A DNA stretch of 64,000 nucleotides from positions 62,001 through 126,000 of the forward strand of contig CAILHZ010000016.1 in assembly GCA_903834135.1 (NCBI GenBank), given 5' to 3'. The stretch comes from an uncultured Opitutia bacterium. Its GTDB lineage: Bacteria > Verrucomicrobiota > Verrucomicrobiia > Opitutales > Opitutaceae. Made by a program: the position numbers and the translations under genes. Shown here piece after piece: positions 35,912 to 44,508 of this stretch. Position 1 is the first letter of the stretch; every line of letters starts with the position of its first letter. Under the pieces are notes generated by a model, which had not been told where the DNA came from, made no database searches, and worked only from the letters and a program-made list of their open reading frames with translations.

Positions 35912-37654
35912 GTGAAATTATTCCTAGTTATCGTCTCTACGTTACTTGTTACGGGCTTAAGCTCTAGCCGAGCAGAGCAAACCTCTAGGGAGGCACCTAT
36001 TGAATTACCAGCAATTGTAGTAACAGATTCTAAGCTACTCCCCCTACCTGAATCGTGGCAGTACGCTAAAACAGGTAATTTTGAAATTCTTTCCAATGCT
36101 TCTGTACGTAAAACAAAATACGTTGTACGCGACTTACTTGAATTTACACGTGCGGTCTCATTTGTATGGCCAGCAATTCAACCTAAAAACGTCCAAACTC
36201 CGCTATTAATTTTATGCGGCGCAAATAACTCATATACCCAATTTGCACCTGCAGAGAATGGCCCTACAACAGCAGGTGGTGCAAGTCTGTCCCTGCGCGA
36301 TAAAGAAAATGCAGCAATTGTAATAGATCTGGCACGATCCTATCTAAATATTCAAAATGAAGATGGTGCCACGCAAATCGAAGTAGACTATACTCAACAA
36401 CTCCACAGGGAGTATGTTCACTTTTTACTCAGCCGAATTGAACAACGCCCTCAGCCTTGGCTAGAAGAGGGGCTAGCACAAATGCTGGCTTCAATGAAGT
36501 ACTCATCTACTTTAATTGAATTCGCCAAACTTCCCGATCCTAACGAAGTCAGTGTAATGCAAGGGATGGCCTTAAGAAATAATCAAATCCAAACAATTGC
36601 TTCATCTGACCCATCATCTGCTGATGCAAACACAATACCCGCTTTTGATCCAGGTCCCGATCAAGATAAGGCTTTCAATACAGCACTTAGTAGACGTGGG
36701 TTTATACCTTTAGATAAAATGTTTTCCGTTAAACGCAGTTCTGAAGAAGCACTCAATACGATTGGCGGTTCCTGGAGTAAGCAGTGTTGGCTATTTGTCC
36801 ACTTGTGCTTGTACGGCGAAAATCAGCGCTACCAAAAATCATTCATTAAATTTATCGTTCGTTCTGAAAAAGAGCCGATCACTGAAGCACTCTTTAAAGA
36901 ATGTTTTAACATGAGCTACAAAGATATGCTCATGGTCTTTCGAGGTTATGTTCAATGGACGTCCTATAAGAGTATAGAAATGCGGCCCAAAGATGGCAAA
37001 AATCCATCCACGAGTGATATTCTTATTAGAGATGCAACGGACGCGGAAGTCGGTCGAATGAAAGGTGAAGCACTCAGAATGGCAGGTCATCCTCATGAAG
37101 CTCACCTTGCTTTGATTGCACCGTATATTCGTGGAGCTATTGATACCGATTTGATTGCTTCAATTGGCCTAGACGAACTTGCAGCAGGCGATTCAACACG
37201 AGCTGCAAAATTTCTCGAAAAAGCAACCTTGGCTAAAACAAGTCGTGCACGTGCATATCTTGAACTTGGAAAACTTCGCCTTAAGGAAGCTGTAGTTAAG
37301 CCTGAAGGCCCAAATGCAAAATTAAGTGATAGGCAACTCATGCGTGTACTTGATCCTCTTTTCCAAGGTCGTTCTTTCCTGCCAGCATTTCCAGAAACCT
37401 ACAGTCTCATAGCCCAGGCTTGGAATAAAGCTTCAGCAATACCAGCTGAGGCAAACCTAAGAGTTGTGGCAAAAGGCTTATCTGTATTTCCACGGAATAC
37501 GGAATTAATCTATAATACTGCTCTATTATATTCTAATAACCATCCTAAGGCAGAAGTTTTAAAATTAGTAGATTACGCGATTAACATCAGCCAGACCGAT
37601 TTCGATAAACAAAGATTTTTAGCGCTAAAAAATAATCTAACAGCTTCTCGTTAA
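35912..37654 (+). CDS. Exported gluzincin-like protein with TPR-like C-terminal half
   Basis: The 580-residue protein has a signal peptide (FLVIVSTLLVTGLSSSRAEQ). Residues 50-350 resemble the DUF1570/gluzincin-type metallopeptidase fold: ALxFVW-like segment, then HREYVHFLL (165-173) and PWLEEGLAQML (182-192). The expected HExxH is changed to R166-E167-Y-V-H170, with a His one position too early. The C-terminal half (about 370-570) is helical and TPR-like. It may be a non-catalytic homologue or use an unusual zinc site. It is followed by an M28 peptidase gene. Confidence 0.65.
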   Translation: MKLFLVIVSTLLVTGLSSSRAEQTSREAPIELPAIVVTDSKLLPLPESWQYAKTGNFEILSNASVRKTKYVVRDLLEFTRAVSFVWPAIQPKNVQTPLLILCGANNSYTQFAPAENGPTTAGGASLSLRDKENAAIVIDLARSYLNIQNEDGATQIEVDYTQQLHREYVHFLLSRIEQRPQPWLEEGLAQMLASMKYSSTLIEFAKLPDPNEVSVMQGMALRNNQIQTIASSDPSSADANTIPAFDPGPDQDKAFNTALSRRGFIPLDKMFSVKRSSEEALNTIGGSWSKQCWLFVHLCLYGENQRYQKSFIKFIVRSEKEPITEALFKECFNMSYKDMLMVFRGYVQWTSYKSIEMRPKDGKNPSTSDILIRDATDAEVGRMKGEALRMAGHPHEAHLALIAPYIRGAIDTDLIASIGLDELAAGDSTRAAKFLEKATLAKTSRARAYLELGKLRLKEAVVKPEGPNAKLSDRQLMRVLDPLFQGRSFLPAFPETYSLIAQAWNKASAIPAEANLRVVAKGLSVFPRNTELIYNTALLYSNNHPKAEVLKLVDYAINISQTDFDKQRFLALKNNLTASR

Positions 37655-37720
37655 AAACAGATATGCTTGATTTGCTGATTTGATAAATTGCCACATCTTA
37701 TTAGGTATACACCTAATCTC

Positions 37721-39121
37721 ATGCCATTTATTCGAAAAATAGCTTACACTAAATCGTTTAGTTTTATAACCGGACTGGCCTTAGCCGTATCCTTAGTGCG
37801 TGGAGCTAATCAAGAGCATCAAGCAGATGTTATTAATAGCATTTATGCAGAAGCACTTGTTCACGGCACAGCCATGGATAATCTTACTCAACTGGTTACA
37901 CAATATCCGGGTCGCCTAAGCGGCTCCGAAAACTTACAAGGTTCGATCAGTTGGGCAGAAACCACCCTGCAAGGGCTAAAGCTTGATCGTATAGTTCAAC
38001 AACCTGTCATGGTGCCTCACTGGGTACGCGGCAAAGCTGAGCAATTTAGTTTTACCACGGAAGACATAGTGACTGCTTTAAATGGCGTTGCGCTGGGAGG
38101 ATCCTCAGCAACTCCAGATAATGGTTTAGATGCTGCAGTCATTGAAGTAAGTTCTTATGTAGAACTCCAAGCTCTAGGAGCTAAAGCTAATGGAAAAATT
38201 GTTTTCATTAATGGAGGTATAAATCCCACTACGTATTTAACCTTGGAGGGTTACAGTCATGCAGTAATCGCACGTACACGGGGGCCTGCCACTGCAGGAT
38301 CCTTAGGGGCTGTCGCTACACTCGTACGCTCTATGACCTTAGCTCGAGATGACGTACCACATACAGGAGCAACTCTATTTCCTCCAGGAAGTAAACGCAT
38401 TCCTGCTGCCGCACTTTCAATGGTATCAGCAGACCGCTTGCACGATGCGTTACTAAAAGACCCAAATCTAAAATTACATATCGCAATACATGCACAAACT
38501 TTACCAGATACAGCCTCAGCAAATGTCATAGCTGAAATCAAAGGCAGTGAATTTCCTAATCAAGTAATTGTAGTAGGCGGACATCTCGATTCTTGGGATA
38601 TATCACCAGGTGCACATGATGATGGAACAGGTATTGTACAATCCATTGAAGTGCTACGTATTTTCAAAGCTTTAGGCATTAAACCAAGACATACCTTGCG
38701 ATGCGTCCTATTCGTGAACGAAGAAAACGGATCCGCAGGGGCAAACGCTTATGCCGCTGCTGCTAGACAGGCAACTGAAAGACATATCTTTGCACTTGAA
38801 ACTGATACAGGTGGGTTTGATCCAAAAGGATTTAATCTTAGTAATACCAATAAAGATGCAGCTTCAAGAGCACAAAAATGGATGCCCCTACTCAACCCTC
38901 ATGGCATTTCTTTTATTGCTACTGGCGGAGCAGGTGCAGATGTTTCACCACTCGCCACACTGGGAGCAGTTGTAGGCGAAATACGCCCAGATTCACAACG
39001 CTACTTCGATTATCATCATTCGATTAAAGATACATTAGATCACGTTAATGCTCGCGAACTAGAATTAGGTGCAGCAGGACTTGCTTCTTTAATTTGGCTT
39101 GAGGACACTGAAGGCCTTTAA
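37721..39121 (+). CDS. Exported M28-family aminopeptidase/carboxypeptidase Q-like
   Basis: About 466 residues from the ATG at 37721, which gives signal peptide AYTKSFSFITGLALAVSLVRGA; a TTG at 37688 is less likely. The zinc ligands of M28 are seen in VVGGHLDSWDISPGAHDDGTG (His, Asp), VNEENGSAGANAYA (Glu-Glu), ALETDTGGFDP and FDYHHSIKDTLDHVN (His). It has a PA domain inserted (about 130-220). The enzyme would remove terminal residues from peptides in the periplasm. It follows the gluzincin-like gene and precedes an esterase gene by 6 bp. Confidence 0.88.
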   Translation: MPFIRKIAYTKSFSFITGLALAVSLVRGANQEHQADVINSIYAEALVHGTAMDNLTQLVTQYPGRLSGSENLQGSISWAETTLQGLKLDRIVQQPVMVPHWVRGKAEQFSFTTEDIVTALNGVALGGSSATPDNGLDAAVIEVSSYVELQALGAKANGKIVFINGGINPTTYLTLEGYSHAVIARTRGPATAGSLGAVATLVRSMTLARDDVPHTGATLFPPGSKRIPAAALSMVSADRLHDALLKDPNLKLHIAIHAQTLPDTASANVIAEIKGSEFPNQVIVVGGHLDSWDISPGAHDDGTGIVQSIEVLRIFKALGIKPRHTLRCVLFVNEENGSAGANAYAAAARQATERHIFALETDTGGFDPKGFNLSNTNKDAASRAQKWMPLLNPHGISFIATGGAGADVSPLATLGAVVGEIRPDSQRYFDYHHSIKDTLDHVNARELELGAAGLASLIWLEDTEGL

Positions 39122-39127
39122 AACCTA

Positions 39128-39757
39128 GTGAAACTCCACGATTCAACTAATGCGCTGCACTTTGGTTCAGCTTTAAATAAAGCTAAAGGCTTACTAATAC
39201 TAATCCATGGAAGAGGTTCGTGTGCTGAAGATATAGCTGGGCTTGCAGATACAATAAGTGCCGACGGCTTTGCATGCATTGCACCAAATGCAGAAAATTC
39301 AACATGGTATCCCCAGAGATTTCTAGCCCCCCTTGAACAAAACGAGCCATGGCTATCAAGTGCTTTAGAACTAATTGATACGCTACGTCTAGAAGGGATT
39401 AATGCAGGAATTCCTAATGAGAGAATTGCCTTAATTGGTTTCTCACAAGGAGCGTGTCTAAGTCTTGAATATGCTTATCGTAATCCAATGCAGCTTGGCT
39501 TTATTGCGGGCTTAAGTGGGGCACTAATTGGTCCTTTAGATCTATCTAGAAAATCTGTTGATCTTAAAAAAACACCCGTTCTTTTAGGCTGTGCTGAAGC
39601 TGATGGGCATATTCCCCTAGCTTATGTAGAGCAGAGTGCTTTGCTACTAACTGAGATGAATGCAACTGTGACAAAACAGATTTACCCAGGTAGCTCTCAC
39701 ACACTATTTGCCCCAGAAATACACTGGATTAAGACTCAGCTTTCTGAGCTAAAGTAG
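39128..39757 (+). CDS. Alpha/beta hydrolase, carboxylesterase/phospholipase type
   Basis: This 209-residue cytoplasmic protein has the small-carboxylesterase layout. The oxyanion part is LILIHGRGSCAEDIAGLA; the nucleophile Ser lies in GFSQGAC; Asp in AEADGHIPLAYV; His in GSSHTLF. It hydrolyses short acyl esters. The start is GTG at 39128, 6 bp after the peptidase stop, so it is probably co-transcribed with it. Confidence 0.85.
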   Translation: MKLHDSTNALHFGSALNKAKGLLILIHGRGSCAEDIAGLADTISADGFACIAPNAENSTWYPQRFLAPLEQNEPWLSSALELIDTLRLEGINAGIPNERIALIGFSQGACLSLEYAYRNPMQLGFIAGLSGALIGPLDLSRKSVDLKKTPVLLGCAEADGHIPLAYVEQSALLLTEMNATVTKQIYPGSSHTLFAPEIHWIKTQLSELK

Positions 39758-39762
39758 AGCCG

Positions 39763-40212
39763 TTAACCGAAAAGTTCGGTTACTTTCTTTTTACGATACT
39801 CAAAGATATGCTTAAGTTGGCGCTTTACCCAAAGCCAATGAGCAATTTCACCAAAGATGCCGTAACCTAGAGAGTATGTGACTTTATCAGTCATAAGAAC
39901 ACCCCCTTCATGAGCAGTAAGACGGTGTTCGTGATACCATAGCCGATATGGCCCAATCCGTTGTTCATCAACAAAGTAGACACCTTCATGTACATGTCTA
40001 ATTTCAGTAAGCCAACTCAACTTGATACCGGGAAGAATGCGTATCCGGTATGCTATCATTTGTCCGGTATACATAGGTCCTGGTTCACCTTTAATCTCAA
40101 AATGCATCTCGGGAGGTGTTAGCTCGTTTAGATTTTTAGGATTACAAAAATACTCCCAGACCTTGGCAGGCGTAGCGGAAATAAACTGAATATTATGCAA
40201 CTCATGAATCAT
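39763..40212 (-). CDS. SRPBCC-family (START-like) ligand-binding protein
   Basis: About 149 residues starting MIHELHNIQFISATPAKVWEYFCNPKNLNELTPPEMHFEIKG. This is the SRPBCC/polyketide-cyclase-like helix-grip fold. VYFVDEQRIGPYRLWYHEHRLTAHEGGVLMTDKVTYSLGYGIFG is the conserved core of a group common in bacteria of unknown function. The ATG at 40212 is preferred to a TTG at 40233. It probably binds a hydrophobic ligand. Confidence 0.8.
   Translation of the reverse strand: MIHELHNIQFISATPAKVWEYFCNPKNLNELTPPEMHFEIKGEPGPMYTGQMIAYRIRILPGIKLSWLTEIRHVHEGVYFVDEQRIGPYRLWYHEHRLTAHEGGVLMTDKVTYSLGYGIFGEIAHWLWVKRQLKHIFEYRKKKVTELFG
39764..39792 (+). terminator. Rho-independent terminator overlapping a convergent gene
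   Basis: TAACCGAA (39764-39771) pairs with TTCGGTTA (39775-39782) around AAG, then CTTTCTTTTT follows. The stem includes the last codons and stop of the convergent SRPBCC gene (V-T-E-L-F-G-stop), so the same bases serve coding and termination. Confidence 0.7.
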
Positions 40213-40309
40213 AGTATTTAATGGATCTAACAATAGAGGATTTGCAACTTTTACACTAAATTCAAACCTTCACATTTTATTTATAGTACGCTACTTTGAA
40301 TACATCCCC

Positions 40310-42160
40310 ATGTCATCCAAATATAGCCTAATCACAGCACTAGGTCTGACGCTTGCGTCAGTTTCATTCGCAAACCAAGCGACTATCAATCCAGAACCAC
40401 GAGAAGTTCTTAATCTCGATGGTAAATGGAACGCAATCGTAGACCCCTACGATACCGGCTACTACAACTACCGCATGCAACCCTTAGATGAAGTAGAACA
40501 ACCAGATGTTCCACGTTCACAAATTGGATTTTATAAAGATAAATCTCCTAAATCAAAAAATGATTTTCTCGAATATAGTTTTGATCACAGTTCAACCCTA
40601 ACAGTTCCCAAAGACTGGAATACCCAAGATCAAAAACTCTTCCTTTACGAAGGAGCTATTTGGTATCGTAAATTATTTAATTTTTCGGTCAAAACAGATA
40701 CCCATGTTTTCTTACACATAGGTGCTGCTAATTACCAATCTCAGGTTTATCTCAATGGCCTTAAGATAGCTGAACATACGGGAGGCTTCACACCCTATGA
40801 CGTTGAGGTAACAGATAAAATTAAAGCAGATCGCAATTCCTTAGTCATTCGCGTGATTAATCGCAGACTTAAAGAAGGTGTTCCAACGATAAATACCGAT
40901 TGGTGGAATTATGGTGGACTCACACGTTCTGTTTATCTCTACGAAACGCCGAAATCTTATTTTTCCAATTACAACGTTCAGCTCAATCGTGAAGATCCAA
41001 CAAAGATTGAAGTAAGTGCTGATTTAGCGGGCGCAAATTCGGGCTCTGTCTCATTTGATATACCTGAACTCAAAGTACATGCCACGGCTCAAACAGACGC
41101 TAATGGCCATGCCTCAATTGAAGTATCTACCCCAGATAGCTTAGTTAAGTGGTGCCCAGAAAATCCCAAATTATATGAGGTCTGCCTTAACTCAGGCTCA
41201 GACAAAGTATGTGAGAAAATTGGCTTCCGCACGATTCAGGTCAAAGGAACCGATATTTTATTAAACGGTAAACCTATATTTCTGAGGGGTATTTGTATCC
41301 ACGAAGAAAACCCAGTCCGCGGTGGTCGTGCATATTCCACTGAAGATTCACGCCTACTTCTAGGTTGGGCTAAGGAACTTAACTGTAATTTTGCTCGTTT
41401 AGCACACTACCCTCATAATGAACATATGGCTCAAGTTGCTGATGAACTTGGCATATTACTATGGGAAGAAATACCAGTCTATTGGACAATTGCCTGGGAG
41501 AATGCTGAAACCCTTAAGAACGCTCAAAATCAACTTACAGAACTCATCACCCGCGATCATAACAGAGCTAGCGTAATTGTCTGGTCTGTAGCCAACGAAA
41601 CGCCAGTAAGTGAAGCGCGTAACACCTTTTTACACACATTACTTGTTCAAGCCCACACATTAGATAACTCACGTCTAGTTTCATGCGCTATGGAAGTAAG
41701 GACCAAGGAAGATCCAAATCTTAAAATCGTAGATGATCCATTCGGAGTATACACAGATATCTTAAGCTTCAACGAATATGTCGGTTGGTATAGTGGAAAT
41801 AACAGTGTGATTTCTAAAATCAAATGGCAGCTTAAGTACGCTAAACCAGTTGTGATTACTGAAACGGGAGCTGAAGGCCTACAAGGCTATCATGCAGATG
41901 TAGAGACCCGCTTTGGTGAAGAATATCAGGCTGAATTTTACCGCCAGACTATTCCTATGCTTCGCAAAATTGATACCCTACGAGGCATTTGTCCTTGGAT
42001 CCTAACAGACTTTAGGTCTCCAAAACGCCTGCTACCAAATGTTCAAGACGGTTGGAACAGAAAAGGCCTTATAGGTGAAAATGGTAATAAAAAGGAAGCA
42101 TTCCATGTGCTCGCTTCTTTCTACCAGCAGATTCGGGATAACGGCTACGAAACTAAGTAA
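40310..42160 (+). CDS. Exported GH2 beta-glucuronidase/beta-galactosidase-like enzyme
   Basis: The 616-residue protein has a signal peptide (LITALGLTLASVSFANQ) and three GH2 modules: sugar-binding (about 35-215), Ig-like (215-310) and TIM barrel (315-610). Catalytic residues are intact: acid/base E430 in WSVANE, nucleophile E518 in VITETG, plus the RLAHYPH motif (363-369). The WNYGGLTRSVYLYE stretch is typical of beta-glucuronidase-like members. It should act in the periplasm on beta-linked glycans. Compare the GH2 at 21693, whose acid/base position is Gln. Confidence 0.9.
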   Translation: MSSKYSLITALGLTLASVSFANQATINPEPREVLNLDGKWNAIVDPYDTGYYNYRMQPLDEVEQPDVPRSQIGFYKDKSPKSKNDFLEYSFDHSSTLTVPKDWNTQDQKLFLYEGAIWYRKLFNFSVKTDTHVFLHIGAANYQSQVYLNGLKIAEHTGGFTPYDVEVTDKIKADRNSLVIRVINRRLKEGVPTINTDWWNYGGLTRSVYLYETPKSYFSNYNVQLNREDPTKIEVSADLAGANSGSVSFDIPELKVHATAQTDANGHASIEVSTPDSLVKWCPENPKLYEVCLNSGSDKVCEKIGFRTIQVKGTDILLNGKPIFLRGICIHEENPVRGGRAYSTEDSRLLLGWAKELNCNFARLAHYPHNEHMAQVADELGILLWEEIPVYWTIAWENAETLKNAQNQLTELITRDHNRASVIVWSVANETPVSEARNTFLHTLLVQAHTLDNSRLVSCAMEVRTKEDPNLKIVDDPFGVYTDILSFNEYVGWYSGNNSVISKIKWQLKYAKPVVITETGAEGLQGYHADVETRFGEEYQAEFYRQTIPMLRKIDTLRGICPWILTDFRSPKRLLPNVQDGWNRKGLIGENGNKKEAFHVLASFYQQIRDNGYETK

Positions 42161-42176
42161 TCGTACGAAAAGATGG

Positions 42177-42206
42177 GCCGGATTAAGATTTTCATTTTAA
42201 TCCGGC
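42177..42206 (+). terminator. Terminator-like hairpin after the GH2 gene
   Basis: GCCGGATTAA (42177-42186) pairs perfectly with TTAATCCGGC (42197-42206), 10 bp with a 10-nt loop. Only a weak T-rich tail follows. It separates the GH2 gene from the multiheme cytochrome gene. Confidence 0.7.
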
Positions 42207-42225
42207 ATGCTTTACTTAGAGCTGC

Positions 42226-44427
42226 TTGAAGCTCACCCCGTTTACACGACTGATTTTAAAACTAGGGATACTCTTAGGGGTAACGTGTGTTTTGCTGTCT
42301 CGTGGGCTTAATGCAGAAGTAATTACAGACACAAACTACGGTAGAAAGTCTGAAGATTGCCGATCCTGTCATAGTTCAATCTATGAATCATGGAATAAGT
42401 CTCATCATGCGCTAGCGCATAGAGCAGTTGATTTAAGAGATGACTCACAAGCTTTTGAAAAGCTACACGATATCTTAATCGAAGGCGTACATTATCACAG
42501 TAAAATCACTGAAGGTACTGTATCAATTACAGAAAATAGACTTAGTGGGACGCCTTACACGTACTTAGCTGCATTCGTGATGGGGACTTCCCCACTTCGA
42601 CAATATATTATTCCGACTGGAAACGGTCGCTACCAGGCTAATGAGCTAGCTTACGATCCTCACAAGAAAGAGTGGTTTAACGTATTTGGATCTGAACACC
42701 GTCTTCCAGGTGAATGGGGCCAGTGGCAAGGAAGGGGAATGAATTGGAATTCCATGTGCGCTCAGTGTCATTTAACAGATTTTTCTAAAAACTATAATCC
42801 TTTAACAGATAGCTACAGCTCACATTGGACTGAACATGGCGTGGGTTGCATTCAGTGCCACGGTGATCTTGATAAAGATCATGCTAAAAAGAAATCAACT
42901 AACAAAGGCGATCAAACCTCTCTAATAGCAAAGCGCAAAATAGAGATTGAAACCTGTGCCCCTTGCCATGCTCGCAATGAAGCACTTACGGGGGAGCCTA
43001 GAGCTGGAATGAAGTATTCAGACCACTTCAGACTTACTTTACCTACAGAAGCTTCAACTTTTTATCCTGATGGCCAGATGAAAGATGAAGACTTTAATTG
43101 GACGTCATTTCAAACAAGTCGCATGGGAGGAAAAGCTTCTGTAAGCTGTTTAGATTGCCATGATCCGCATTCAAATAAAACACTCCTTAGTGCTTCTAAT
43201 AATGCGCTTTGTTTACAGTGTCACGTAGCCAATAACCTACGTAATGCGCCAGTTATAGACCCGGTTTCGCACTCTCACCACATTGCTGGTAGTACAGGTA
43301 ATTTATGCATAAATTGTCACATGCCTACGACGACTTACATGCAGCGCGATCCACGCCATGATCACGGCTTTTTACGACCTGACCCACTTCTAACAAAAGA
43401 ATTAGGTATACCTAATGCGTGTAACAAATGCCACTCAGAGAAGTCAGTGGACTGGCAAATTGCTGCCACAAATACTTGGTACGGTGTAAAAATGGATTCA
43501 CGTCAGCGTTCACGCGCACGTGCTATTAACGCAGCTCAAAAAGGGATTGATCACTCTGAGGATGCTTTACTTAAACTCATTGTAACTGAAGACATACCTG
43601 CATGGAGAGCAACGCTTATACTGCTCACACGTCCCTGGGCTGTAGAACCATCTGTGCGATCGATTGTAACTGCACTGCTTAAGGATGAAGATCCGCTAGT
43701 ACGCTCTGCTGCTGTACAAGTACTAGGCACACAGGGCGATCTTCTAGATACACTCACTCCTTACCTTAAAGATGAATCTCGTTTAGTCCGTGTAGATACT
43801 GAGTGGGCTTTGTCATCACACTTAGAAGATACGTCCAAAGAAAGGAAAGAATTAAATGCTTACCTTGCAGTCAGCTCTGATCAACCTGCAGGCCAAGTAC
43901 GCATCGCTGAAGATCTTTTCAACCGGGGCCATATCGCCGAATCAGAAGTGCCACTAAGAAAAGCAATATTATGGGACAGTAATGCTGCTGAAGCGCATCA
44001 CACACTAGGCCTGGTACTCGATAATCTAAATCGACAAGCAGAAGCTGCAGAAAGTCTTTGGCGAGCTGCTGACCTCGATTCCCGTAATGCTGTTTTTGCA
44101 CTTCAAGCAGGCTTAGAGTTTGCAGGATCTAGTAAAGTTAAAGAGGCAGAGAAGGCACTGAAGGAGGCTGTTCTTCGTGATCCCGGCCTTGACCGCGCTT
44201 GGTATAACTTAGGCCTTTTACTGAACCAGGACAGGTCTACACATGAAGCCTTAGATGCACTAGCCCATGCAGAACAGGCTGCACCAGGCATAGCCGATTA
44301 TCCCTATGCCGTAGCAACAATTCTATGGCAACAAGGTGACCATATTTCTGCTAAGCTTGCAGCAAAGAGAGCTCTTTCTATTGATCCAAATCACAGAGGA
44401 GCTCGCTCACTTATAAACGAACATTGA
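42226..44427 (+). CDS. Exported octaheme cytochrome c with HEAT-like and TPR C-terminal parts
   Basis: This 733-residue protein has a signal peptide (LILKLGILLGVTCVLLSRGLNA) and eight CxxCH heme sites, in order CRSCH, CAQCH, CIQCH, CAPCH, CLDCH, CLQCH, CINCH, CNKCH, all in the N-terminal 410 residues. SIYESWNKSHHALAH follows the first site, as in cytochrome c554/nitrite-reductase-like multihemes. Residues about 440-540 look like HEAT repeats (LLKLIVTEDIPAWRATLILL) and 560-730 like TPRs. It probably relays electrons in the periplasm. The start is TTG at 42226, as no ATG is in frame before the signal peptide. Confidence 0.85.
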   Translation: MKLTPFTRLILKLGILLGVTCVLLSRGLNAEVITDTNYGRKSEDCRSCHSSIYESWNKSHHALAHRAVDLRDDSQAFEKLHDILIEGVHYHSKITEGTVSITENRLSGTPYTYLAAFVMGTSPLRQYIIPTGNGRYQANELAYDPHKKEWFNVFGSEHRLPGEWGQWQGRGMNWNSMCAQCHLTDFSKNYNPLTDSYSSHWTEHGVGCIQCHGDLDKDHAKKKSTNKGDQTSLIAKRKIEIETCAPCHARNEALTGEPRAGMKYSDHFRLTLPTEASTFYPDGQMKDEDFNWTSFQTSRMGGKASVSCLDCHDPHSNKTLLSASNNALCLQCHVANNLRNAPVIDPVSHSHHIAGSTGNLCINCHMPTTTYMQRDPRHDHGFLRPDPLLTKELGIPNACNKCHSEKSVDWQIAATNTWYGVKMDSRQRSRARAINAAQKGIDHSEDALLKLIVTEDIPAWRATLILLTRPWAVEPSVRSIVTALLKDEDPLVRSAAVQVLGTQGDLLDTLTPYLKDESRLVRVDTEWALSSHLEDTSKERKELNAYLAVSSDQPAGQVRIAEDLFNRGHIAESEVPLRKAILWDSNAAEAHHTLGLVLDNLNRQAEAAESLWRAADLDSRNAVFALQAGLEFAGSSKVKEAEKALKEAVLRDPGLDRAWYNLGLLLNQDRSTHEALDALAHAEQAAPGIADYPYAVATILWQQGDHISAKLAAKRALSIDPNHRGARSLINEH

Positions 44428-44508
44428 TTTTAGTACACTAGCCAAACGATAAAGGTACTTAGCAGCCAAGCAGATCAATTTAGATATCACGTAGAAATTA
44501 GATAAAGT

